From Arthrobacter sp. CJ23 (lineage in GTDB: Bacteria; Actinomycetota; Actinomycetes; Actinomycetales; Micrococcaceae): a DNA stretch of 64,000 nucleotides. The stretch covers positions 1,364,001-1,428,000 of the forward strand of contig NZ_CP102950.1 in assembly GCF_024741795.1 (NCBI RefSeq). Direction: 5' to 3'. Each line of letters starts with the position of its first letter. The stretch's first letter is position 1. The translations under genes and the position numbers were made by a program. The notes under the pieces were generated by a model. It had not been told where the DNA came from. It saw only the letters and a list, made by a program, of their open reading frames with translations, and did not search any database. This document shows, piece after piece, positions 54,681 to 63,200 of the stretch.

Positions 54681-56260
54681 AGGGGGATGTTCCCGTGCTT
54701 CTTGGTAGGCAGGCTGGCGCGCTTGTCGCGCAGTGCGCGCAGGCCCTTGATGATCTGCAGCCGGGTGTCCGACGGTGCGATCACCGCGTCCACGTAGCCC
54801 AGTTCTGCCGCCTGGTACGGGTTGAGGAGCTCTTCCTCGTACTGTCGCACCACGTCGGCACGCTTGGCCTCGACGTCGCCGCCGGCCTCGGCAACCGCGG
54901 CGAGATCGCGGCGGTACAGGATGTTGACGGCACCCTGGGCGCCCATGACGCCGATCTGGGCCGTGGGCCAGGCGAGGTTGAGGTCCGCGCCGAGCTTCTT
55001 GGAGCCCATCACGATGTACGCGCCACCGTAGGCCTTGCGGGTGATGACGGTCAGCTTCGGCACGGTGGCCTCGGCGAAGGCGTAGAGCAGCTTGGCGCCG
55101 CGGCGGATGATGCCCTGGAATTCCTGGTCCTTGCCGGGCAGGAAGCCGGGGACGTCCACCAGGGTGATGATGGGGATGTTGAAAGCGTCGCAGTGGCGGA
55201 CAAAGCGCGCGGCCTTTTCGGAGGCCGCGATGTCCAGCGTGCCGGCGAACTGCATGGGCTGGTTGGCCACGATGCCTACCGTGTGGCCTTCCACGCGGCC
55301 GTAGCCGATGATGACGTTGGGCGCGTAGAGGGACTGCATCTCCAGGAAGTGCGCGTCGTCCACGATCTGCTCGATGACCTTGCGTATGTCGTAGGGCTGG
55401 TTGGCCGAGTCCGGGATGAGGGCATCGAGGGCGAGGTCGTCGTCGTTGAGCTCAAGCTCCTGCTCGTGCTCCACCACGGGGGCCTCGGAGAGGTTGTTGG
55501 ACGGCAGGAAGTCCAACAGCTCGCGGACGAACTCGATGGCATCCGCTTCGTCGCTGGCCAGGTACGTTGACGTACCCGTGGTGGCATTGTGCTGGCGAGC
55601 GCCGCCGAGGGTCTCCATGTCCACGTCCTCACCGGTGACGGTCTTGATGACGTCCGGGCCCGTGATGAACATGTGGGAGGTCTTGTCCACCATGACCACG
55701 TAATCGGTCAGGGCCGGGGAGTACGCGGCGCCGCCGGCACACGGGCCCATGATGAGGGAAATCTGCGGGACCACACCGGAAGCGTGGACGTTGTTGCGGA
55801 AGATGTCCGCGAACATGGCCAGCGAGGCGACGCCTTCCTGGATGCGCGCGCCGCCGCCGTCGTTGATGCCCACCACGGGGCAGCCGTTGCGGAGGGCGAA
55901 TTCCTGGACCTTGACGATCTTTTCGCCGTTGACCTGGCTCAGCGAGCCGCCGTACACGCTGAAGTCCTGGCTGTAGATGGCGATGAGGCGGCCGTCAACG
56001 GTGCCGTAGCCGGACACGACGCCGTCGCCGAGGGGCTTCTTCTTCTCCATGCCGAAGGCCGTGGAGCGGTGCACCGCGAGGGCGTCGAATTCAACGAAGG
56101 AGCCTTCGTCGAGCAGGAGGTCGATGCGCTCGCGGGCGGTGTTCTTTCCGCGGGCGTGCTGCTTCTCAATCGCCTCCGGGCCGGAAGGCTGCTCTGCACG
56201 GGCCTGGCGGTCGCGGAAGTCGGCAATCTTTCCCGCTGTCGTTGTCAGATCGTGGCTCAT
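54677..56260 (-). CDS. accD5: Acyl-CoA carboxylase beta chain (carboxyltransferase)
   Basis: 527 residues. Carboxyltransferase signatures are present: GGGARIQEG and [13 protein letters not shown] (N-terminal oxyanion region), [13 protein letters not shown], and C-terminal [12 protein letters not shown] and [20 protein letters not shown]. It transfers carboxyl from carboxybiotin of AccA3 to acetyl- or propionyl-CoA, making malonyl- or methylmalonyl-CoA. ATG at 56260 has GGAG about 8 bases upstream; a TTG codon directly before it is also possible. It shares with accA3 an upstream inverted repeat (56382-56396). accE overlaps its stop. The name accD5 rests on the maf/accE/birA neighbourhood. Confidence 0.94.
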   Translation of the reverse strand: MSHDLTTTAGKIADFRDRQARAEQPSGPEAIEKQHARGKNTARERIDLLLDEGSFVEFDALAVHRSTAFGMEKKKPLGDGVVSGYGTVDGRLIAIYSQDFSVYGGSLSQVNGEKIVKVQEFALRNGCPVVGINDGGGARIQEGVASLAMFADIFRNNVHASGVVPQISLIMGPCAGGAAYSPALTDYVVMVDKTSHMFITGPDVIKTVTGEDVDMETLGGARQHNATTGTSTYLASDEADAIEFVRELLDFLPSNNLSEAPVVEHEQELELNDDDLALDALIPDSANQPYDIRKVIEQIVDDAHFLEMQSLYAPNVIIGYGRVEGHTVGIVANQPMQFAGTLDIAASEKAARFVRHCDAFNIPIITLVDVPGFLPGKDQEFQGIIRRGAKLLYAFAEATVPKLTVITRKAYGGAYIVMGSKKLGADLNLAWPTAQIGVMGAQGAVNILYRRDLAAVAEAGGDVEAKRADVVRQYEEELLNPYQAAELGYVDAVIAPSDTRLQIIKGLRALRDKRASLPTKKHGNIPL

Positions 56261-56381
56261 CAAGTGTCTCCGGCTCTGTAGCTGATTTACGCTGGCTGCA
56301 ATTCGCGGACGGCTTTAAGTAGCATCCGTACAAAAAACAGGCCCTGTTGGCCAGTCTAATGACGCCTTTGCCGCGAACCGC

Positions 56382-56396
56382 TGTAGAAACCCTACA
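56382..56396. promoter_or_regulatory. Inverted repeat, second copy of the accA3 operator motif
   Basis: TGTAG (56382-56386), AAACC, CTACA (56392-56396). Read on the minus strand it is TGTAGGGTTTCTACA, identical but for one base to the repeat upstream of accA3. It lies 122-136 bases upstream of accD and about 70-85 before the SDR gene on the other side. A U-rich potential attenuator (AACAGGGCCTGTTTTTT on the minus strand, 56333-56349) lies between it and accD, but its stem is short. Confidence 0.6.
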
Positions 56397-56428
56397 ATTT
56401 TCAGCCTCCAAGCCAAACACTTCGCTAA

Positions 56429-56444
56429 GTTACCCGCCGGTAAC
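56429..56444. promoter_or_regulatory. Perfect palindrome upstream of SDR gene
   Basis: GTTACC (56429-56434), CGCC, GGTAAC (56439-56444) is a perfect 6-bp inverted repeat with a 4-base spacer. It lies 23-38 bases before the SDR start and probably overlaps its promoter (TAGAGT at 56455-56460). The TTACC-n4-GGTAA form is typical of TetR-type regulators of lipid genes in actinobacteria. It is distinct from the TGTAG repeat nearby. Confidence 0.55.
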
Positions 56445-56466
56445 ATAAGTGCGTTAGAGTGTCCCC

Positions 56467-57354
56467 ATGACTCCAAGCAACGACGCTTCAGCCACGCCGT
56501 ACCGGGCCACAGGCTCGCTCAAGGGCCGCACTATCCTCTTGTCCGGCGGAAGCCGCGGCATCGGGCTGGCCATAGCCACCCGCGCCGCCCGCGACGGCGC
56601 CAACATCGTGCTCATGGCCAAGACCGGCGAACCCCATCCGAAACTGGAGGGGACGGTCTACACTGCGGCCGAGCAACTGGTCGCCGCGGGCGGCCAGGCC
56701 CTGCCCCTCGTGGGCGATGTCCGCAACGACGGCGACGTCGCCGCGGCGGTGGCCGCCGCCGTCGAGCACTTCGGCGGGATCGACGCCGTCATCAACAACG
56801 CCTCGGCGATCGACCTCTCTCCCACGGACGCCGTGGACATGAAGCGGTACGACCTCATGCAGGACATCAACGTCCGCGGCACGTTCCTGCTGTCCAAGCT
56901 GGCGCTGCCCGCGCTCCGCGCGTCCGGCCACGGGCACATCCTCACCCTCTCTCCGCCGCTGAACCTGGACCCGAAGTGGGCCGGAATGCACCTGGCCTAC
57001 ACCATGGCCAAGTACGGCATGAGCCTCACCACCCTGGGCCTTGCCGAGGAACTGAAGAACGACGGCGTGGCGGTCAACTCGCTCTGGCCCTGCACGCTCA
57101 TTGACACCGCGGCCATCCGGAACATGCCCGGAGGCCAGCAGATTGTCCAGGCGGCCCGCGGCCCGGAAATCATGGCCGACGCCGCCCATGCCGTGCTGAC
57201 GGGCGCCAATCTGGCCGCCGGCGCCAACCCGGGCAGCGCCTCCGGCAACTTCTACACGGACGAAGAGGTGCTCCGCGCCGCCGGCGTGACCGACTTCAGC
57301 CCCTACAGCCTCGGCGCCCCCGAAGACAGGCTCGTCCCGGACATCTTCCTCTGA
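56467..57354 (+). CDS. SDR oxidoreductase (HSDL2-like)
   Basis: 295 residues. An N-terminal NADP motif ILLSGGSRGIGLAIATRAA (about 24-42) is followed by VINNASAIDL (about 107), the catalytic region where LAYTMAKYGMSL carries the Tyr-x-x-x-Lys pair, and VNSLWPCTLIDTAAI. The order and length match the HSDL2 (hydroxysteroid dehydrogenase-like 2) group, found near fatty-acid metabolism genes. The short leader suggests a leaderless message. It is divergent from accD, and an exact GTTACC-n4-GGTAAC palindrome lies in its promoter. It may share regulation with the carboxylase genes (inference). Confidence 0.9.
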   Translation: MTPSNDASATPYRATGSLKGRTILLSGGSRGIGLAIATRAARDGANIVLMAKTGEPHPKLEGTVYTAAEQLVAAGGQALPLVGDVRNDGDVAAAVAAAVEHFGGIDAVINNASAIDLSPTDAVDMKRYDLMQDINVRGTFLLSKLALPALRASGHGHILTLSPPLNLDPKWAGMHLAYTMAKYGMSLTTLGLAEELKNDGVAVNSLWPCTLIDTAAIRNMPGGQQIVQAARGPEIMADAAHAVLTGANLAAGANPGSASGNFYTDEEVLRAAGVTDFSPYSLGAPEDRLVPDIFL

Positions 57355-57429
57355 ACCGGTCTTGTTCCGCCTGCAGGGCCGCTTCGGCGCCTAGGGACAC
57401 TGCGGAGCCCGACTCGATAGGATTCAGAC

Positions 57430-58368
57430 ATGGATGCCGAACAGCCCGCCAGCAGCGAACCACGCACGCCCCGTCCCGGCTTGGCCCGTGCCGACTTGGC
57501 CCGTCCCGACTTGGACAGGGACGCACTGCTCAACGCCGATTTCCTGTCGGCCACCGGCATTTCCCGGCTGGACGTCGTGGAGTCCACAGGGTCCACCAAC
57601 GCGGATCTGGTCCTGGCTGTGAGGGTGGAGCCCAAGAAATGGGCGGACCTTGCCGTGCTGACGGCCGAGCACCAGACCGCCGGCCGCGGCCGGCTGGACC
57701 GCCATTGGGAGTCGCCGGCCCGTTCGGCGGTTTCCGTGTCCGTGGTGCTGCGCCCGGTGAACGGGGACGGCCTTCCGGTCCCCACCCAGAGCTACTCCTG
57801 GCTGTCCTTGCTGGCCGCCGTGGCGCTGCGTGACGCCCTGCTGGAAACCGCCGGCCTTCCCGCCGAGATCAAATGGCCCAACGACGTCCTGGTCCGCGGC
57901 AAGAAAATTGCAGGCATCCTGGCCCAGATGACGCCGCTGGGCGACGGATCGGTGCCTGCCGTGATTCTGGGCGTTGGCCTGAACGTGACACTTGCCGAAG
58001 ACGAACTGCCCGTCCCCACGGCCACGTCGGTGCTCCTGGAGGGTGCCGCCACCACGGACCGCACGGCGATCCTGAAGAGCTATCTGTCCCGCTTTGCGGC
58101 GCTGTACCGCAGTTTCTGCAACGCCGACGGCGATCCCGCGGCCGGGCTGGCCGGCGGGGCCTCCCTGCACAAGCGGGTGGAGTCGGCCATGGTGACCCTC
58201 GGCCGCGAAGTGCGGGCGCACCTGCCCGGTGACCACGAGCTGGTGGGCCACGCCTCGCGTCTGGACGAGCATGGTTCCCTCCTGGTGGTGGACCACGGCG
58301 GCCGTGAGCACGTGGTGACCGCCGGGGACGTCGTCCACCTCCGGGCCACCGACACCGGCTATGCGTAG
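57430..58368 (+). CDS. birA: Biotin-[acetyl-CoA carboxylase] ligase
   Basis: 312 residues. STGSTNADL (about 52-60), EHQTAGRGRLDRHWESP (biotin-AMP loop, about 80-96), IKWPNDVLVRGKKIAGIL (about 142-159) and the GVGLNV turn place it firmly in the BirA family. There is no N-terminal helix-turn-helix, so it is monofunctional. A short Pro/Ala/Arg-rich repeat (RADLARPDLDRDALLNADF) precedes the domain. It biotinylates the Lys of EAMKM in AccA3. The ATG has AGGA 7 bases upstream. It overlaps the next gene by 8 bases. It stands near accD/accE as in mycobacteria. Confidence 0.95.
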   Translation: MDAEQPASSEPRTPRPGLARADLARPDLDRDALLNADFLSATGISRLDVVESTGSTNADLVLAVRVEPKKWADLAVLTAEHQTAGRGRLDRHWESPARSAVSVSVVLRPVNGDGLPVPTQSYSWLSLLAAVALRDALLETAGLPAEIKWPNDVLVRGKKIAGILAQMTPLGDGSVPAVILGVGLNVTLAEDELPVPTATSVLLEGAATTDRTAILKSYLSRFAALYRSFCNADGDPAAGLAGGASLHKRVESAMVTLGREVRAHLPGDHELVGHASRLDEHGSLLVVDHGGREHVVTAGDVVHLRATDTGYA

Positions 58369-58963
58369 AGACCTGCTTCCAGGGGAACAGGTGATCGTTG
58401 AGACGAGGCAACAGGCGCGCATGCTGGTGCTGCCCGCGCTGGCCTTCATCCTGTTGCCTGCCCTGGCCGCCTACGCCTGCGCCTGGATCGTGAGGGGCGG
58501 CCCGCAACGGCTGCTCCCCGCGGTGGTCACCGGCGCCTGGACACCCTGGCTGCTGGGCGTGTGCCTGGCCATCGCGGCCGTGGTCCTCAGCGGCTACAGC
58601 CTCCGCCGCGCCCTCAAATGGCGGTCCATCAGGTACACGCTGACCAGCCGCCGGATAATTGCCCGCTTCGGCATGCTTCGGCGCGGAGACTGGCAGGTCT
58701 CGCTGGCCGCCGTGCGCAGCGTGGGGGTGCGCCAGGGCCTGCTCCAACGAATGTTGCGCTCGGGGAATATATCCTTGGATACCGGGCACCCCGGCGAAAC
58801 CGTCCTGAAGGACGTGCCGGAGGTCCGAAAGTTCCGGAGCTTCATTCTTGACGCGATGGACGATCTCCCCGACGGCGAGATTTTCGAGGCCGATGTGCTG
58901 ACAGACTTCAGCGATGACGCTTTGCCCTGGGAACTGAGAGAAGGTGGAAGAGATGAGCGTTGA
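58361..58963 (+). CDS. PH-domain (bPH2/YdbS-like) membrane protein
   Basis: 200 residues. Two membrane segments (about 22-44 and 55-80) precede a bacterial PH domain starting SIRYTLTSRRIIARFGMLRR and ending FRSFILDAMDD. The start overlaps the end of birA (ATG at 58361; birA stop at 58366-58368), so translation is coupled. A counterpart next to birA is known in mycobacteria. The role of such proteins is unknown; membrane stress or lipid binding is suggested. The acidic C-terminal tail leads into the next gene, whose start it overlaps. Confidence 0.87.
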   Translation: MRRDLLPGEQVIVETRQQARMLVLPALAFILLPALAAYACAWIVRGGPQRLLPAVVTGAWTPWLLGVCLAIAAVVLSGYSLRRALKWRSIRYTLTSRRIIARFGMLRRGDWQVSLAAVRSVGVRQGLLQRMLRSGNISLDTGHPGETVLKDVPEVRKFRSFILDAMDDLPDGEIFEADVLTDFSDDALPWELREGGRDER

Positions 58964-60119
58964 GGACCAGCAGTCCGGCAAGGACCTGGATGAGGAGTTC
59001 GACGCCGTACCCGAACCTTCCGTGGACGACGAGCCGGCCGTGCCGGCAACGAATGCTTCCCCGCCCACCGGGGTGATGTCCGCCGAGCGCCTCGCCATCA
59101 AGGCCCTCGAGGCCCGGCTCCTCGGCGGCGAACGCAAGCTCCGCCGTCGTGAAGTCGCCGCCGGTGCCGGAGTGTCGTTGCTGTCCGCCCGGAAACTGTG
59201 GCGCGCCCTCGGCTTCCCCAACCTCGGCGACGACGACGTGGCGTTCACCGAACGCGACAAGGCCGCGCTGTCCACCATCCTGGACCTGGTGCGTGCCGGG
59301 ATACTGACCGAAGACGCCGCGATCTCCGTCACCCGCTCCATCGGCCAGATGACGGACCGCATGGTCGTCTGGCAGATCGAGGCGCTGGTGGAGGACATGG
59401 TCTCGGAGCAGGGCATTCCGGACGCCGTGGCCCGCAAGCGGCTGGTCACCCAGCTGCCCACCCTCATCGACGCCCTTGAGGAAATCCTCGTCTACTCCTG
59501 GCACCGCCAGCTGAACGCCGGCGTGCAGCGGCTCGCCGTGCGCGCCGAAGCCGGGCTGCAGGCCAGCGAAGAGGGCCGGGAAGGCGACGAGGACGATGCT
59601 CCGCTGCCCCTGGCGCGCGCCGTGGGCTTCGCCGACCTCGTCTCCTATACCAGCCTGTCGCGCCGGATGAACGAGAAGACCCTCGCCCAGCTGGTGCAGC
59701 GCTTCGAAAACAAGTGCGCCGAAATCATCTCGGTGGGTGGTGGCCGCCTGGTCAAGACCGTGGGCGATGAAGTCCTCTACATCGCCGAAACCCCGGCAGC
59801 GGGCGCGGAGATCTCGCTCGCCCTGGCGCAGGCCTTCACCGAGGACGAGATCCTGCCCCAGTGCCGCGTGTCCATGGTGTGGGGGCGCATCCTGTCCCGG
59901 CTTGGCGACATCTACGGGCCCACCGTGAACCTGGCCGCCCGCCTCACCACGCTGGCCCAGCCCGGGACCGTCCTGGTGGACGCCATGACGGCGGCGGCAC
60001 TTGGCCAGGACGAACGCTTCGTGCTGGTGCCGCAGAAGTCCGAGAACGTGCGCGGCTTCGGCGAAATCCACCCCGTCATGCTGGCCCGCGGCCGCGGCAG
60101 GGGCCTGGTCCTGGACTGA
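58953..60119 (+). CDS. Class III adenylate/guanylate cyclase with regulatory N-terminal domain
   Basis: 388 residues. A helical N-terminal module (about 40-205, with REVAAGAGVSLLSARKLWR and LPTLIDALEEILVYSWHRQL) resembles the pH-sensing autoinhibitory domain of mycobacterial Rv1264. The catalytic domain has GFADLVSYTSLSRR (metal-binding Asp), VKTVGDEVLYIAE (second metal Asp and base-selecting Lys) and VNLAARLTTLA (transition-state Asn/Arg). It should make cAMP in the cytosol. ATG at 58953 is preferred to a GTG at 58944 because of AAGG spacing. It overlaps the PH gene, completing a birA-PH-cyclase unit. Confidence 0.92.
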   Translation: MSVEDQQSGKDLDEEFDAVPEPSVDDEPAVPATNASPPTGVMSAERLAIKALEARLLGGERKLRRREVAAGAGVSLLSARKLWRALGFPNLGDDDVAFTERDKAALSTILDLVRAGILTEDAAISVTRSIGQMTDRMVVWQIEALVEDMVSEQGIPDAVARKRLVTQLPTLIDALEEILVYSWHRQLNAGVQRLAVRAEAGLQASEEGREGDEDDAPLPLARAVGFADLVSYTSLSRRMNEKTLAQLVQRFENKCAEIISVGGGRLVKTVGDEVLYIAETPAAGAEISLALAQAFTEDEILPQCRVSMVWGRILSRLGDIYGPTVNLAARLTTLAQPGTVLVDAMTAAALGQDERFVLVPQKSENVRGFGEIHPVMLARGRGRGLVLD

Positions 60120-60286
60120 TCCCCGGCCTGAGCGGCGTTGGAGTTGCGTCTGCGGCCATGGCATAGTCGTGTCCGCAGACTTGTTTCGCCGCCGCATGGG
60201 GGACGGCGGAATGTCTTGGCCGCTGGGATCCAGCCGGCCCGGAGGGTCGCCCACAGTGCGCGGCCGTAATTGGGGGATTCGACGCC

Positions 60287-63200
60287 GTGATTTCTTGGCT
60301 GAAGCGTGTGTCCGGACTGAACCGTGTGTCTTGGCTGAACAACGACCCTAGGCGAAACAGCGTGCCCGCGCGCAGGACCCGGAAACGGCTCCTGGCGGGC
60401 GCCGCCGGGGTGACCGCGGCCACCGTGCTGGTCACCACCGCCGTGCTGTACCCCGGCATCAAGACCAGCGAGGTCGATCTCAACGACGGCGCCGTCTGGG
60501 TCACCAGCAAGTCGCGGAACGCCGCAGCCCGGCTCAACTATCCTTCCAAGGTGCTCGACGGAGCTGTCACCCCCGCCAGCGTTGACTTCGACATCCTGCA
60601 GCAGGCCGGCACCATCTTCGTCGACGATCAAGGCAGCAGGAACCTCAACCCCGTCAGTGCGGCCAACATGCGGCTGGGCGGGGACCGCAGGCTCCCGGCC
60701 ACGGCGAAGGTGAGCCTCGGCACGCAGATGCTGGCCATCACGGACCCGGCGCAGGGCAAAGCCTGGGCCCTCCCGGCAGCGAACCTGGACAGTTTCGACC
60801 CCGGGGCTTCCACGCCGCTGCGTGACTCCAGCCGCGGCATCATCGCCGTGGTGGGCACCGACGACACCATCCACACCGTGGAGCCCGAAAGCGGCCGCAT
60901 CACCAGCGGCACCGTCGACGCCGAAGGCAACGCCAAGGACACCCGCACCAGCACCATCGACCCCCTCAAGGACGCCGGCGAGCTGTCGGTCACGGTGGTG
61001 GGCGAACAGCCGGTGGTGCTGGACACGGCGTCGGGCACTGTTTTCCTGCCCGGCGGCCGGACCGTCCACCTGGCCGACGCCCGTGACGCCCGCCTGCAGC
61101 AGAGCAGTGGGGCGGCAGACGCCGTCGCGATCGCGACCCCAACAGCCCTGCTGCTCCAGCCGCTCGACGGCGGCACCGCCAAAACGGTGCAGGCAGGCGG
61201 CCGGGGCGTACCGGCCGCGCCCGTGCAGCTGGGCAACTGCGTGTACGGTGCATGGTCCGGCAGCAACACCTACGTCCGGGACTGCGCCAACGACGCCGAT
61301 GACCGCCGTGCGGACGTGCCCAAGGCCAGCGCCTCGCCCAGCTACATTTTCCGCGTCAACCGGGACCTTGTGGTGCTGAACGATGTGAATTCCGGGAATG
61401 TGTGGCTCGTCAACCAGAACATGCAGCTCGTGAACAACTGGGAAGACGTGATCCCCCCGCAACAGACCTCCGACGACGCCGACAAGGACTCCGCGGACGA
61501 GGTCCAGCAGACTGTGCTCCCGGACCGGAGCAAACCCAACAGCGCACCGGTCGCCAAACCGGACACGTTCGGTGTACGCGCAGGAAGGACCGTCATCCTG
61601 CCTGTCCTGGACAACGACGCGGACCCCGACGGCGACATCCTGACCGTCCGTGCCCCGGATCCGATCAAATCCGGGCTCCTCGCCCCGATCTACGGCTCCA
61701 CCGGCTTCCAGGTCAGCGTTCCCGCCGACAAATCCGGCTCCGAGACCTTCAAATACACCGTCGACGACGGCCGCGGACTCACAGCCTCTTCCGACATCAC
61801 GCTCAACATCATCCCGCCCGGGGAGAACTCCGCCCCGCGGCAGAAGCCAAACCGGAACACCACCCTCGTGGTCCAGGCCGGCAAAATCGTCAGCCAGAAC
61901 ATCCTCACGGACTGGACCGACCCCGACGGCGACGATCTTTACGTAGTCAGCGCAACCGGAAGCGACCCCCGCGACCAGGTCAAGGTCCGTCCGGACGGAT
62001 TGCTCACCTTCCAGGACGCCGGCACGGAGCCCGGCCGCAAAGTGGTTACCCTGACGGTCTCCGACGGCCAGTCGACTGCCGAGGGCAAAGTCACAGTGGA
62101 CGTGCGCGCCCCGGGCGCCCTGCCGCCCATCGCCAACGCAGACCACGTGGTCGCCGTCGCCGGGGTGGACACTGTCATCGCACCGCTGAAGAACGACTCC
62201 GATCCGCAGGGCGGTGCCCTCCGCCTCGCCCAGGTCACTCCCGACGGCAACTCCACGGCCACCATGGGGGCGGACCAACAGACCTTCACCTTCAACTCAA
62301 CGGCCGAGGGTGCCCACTACATGTCCTATTTGGTGACCAACGGCCCGGCCAGCGCCCAGCAGCTGGTACGCGTGGATGTAGTGCGGGGCGCCGGAGACGG
62401 CGTCCCCGTTGCCGTGCGGGACACGGCCCTGCTGCCCAGCGGGGGCAGTGTGGTGGTGGACGTCCTCGGCAATGACTCGGACCCCTCCGGCGGCGTGCTG
62501 GTGGTCCAGTCCGTCACGGCTGCCGACGGCTTGCCGGCCAGCGTCTCAGTGCTGGACCACGCCGTTGTCCGGATCACCGACATCCGGGCGCAGGGCCAGC
62601 TCAACGTCAAATACACGATCTCCAACGGCAAGTCTTCGGCCAGCGGTGACATCGCCATCCTGGTGGTGCCAGCGCCGGCCAAGCTTCAGGCACCCCAGGC
62701 CAAGCCCGACGAGGCCTCCGTCCGGGTGGGCGACGTCGTCACGATACCGGTCCTGGACAATGACACCGATCCCAACGGCGGAAACCTCTTCCTGGACGCG
62801 GAACTGGCGCAGCGGCCCGACGACGGCGATGGCCGCATCTTCCGGGCCGGCAACACGCTGCGTTTCATTGCCGGGGACGTGCCCAAGACCGTCTACGCGA
62901 TCTACAAGGTCACCAACGACACCGGCCAGTCGGACTCCCAGCAGCTCACCATCCGCATCCGCGCCCGGGACGACGAACGGAACACCCGTCCCGAGCCGAA
63001 GAACCTCACCGCCCGTGTGGTGTCCGGCATGGTGGTACGGATCCCCGTGCCCCTGGACGGCATTGACTCCGACGGCGACTCCGTCCAGCTGGTCAGCGTC
63101 GACAAGGCTCCGGCCATGGGAACAGCGGTGGTCAAGGACGGCTACCTCGAGTTCACGGCCGCCGGGACGGCCTCGGGGACCGACACGTTCAGCTACCGGG

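Noticed and set aside
59912..62278. Long minus-strand open frame of 788 codons
   Set aside because: Antisense of the adenylate cyclase end and Ig-like protein, whose repeats and signal are clear on the plus strand.
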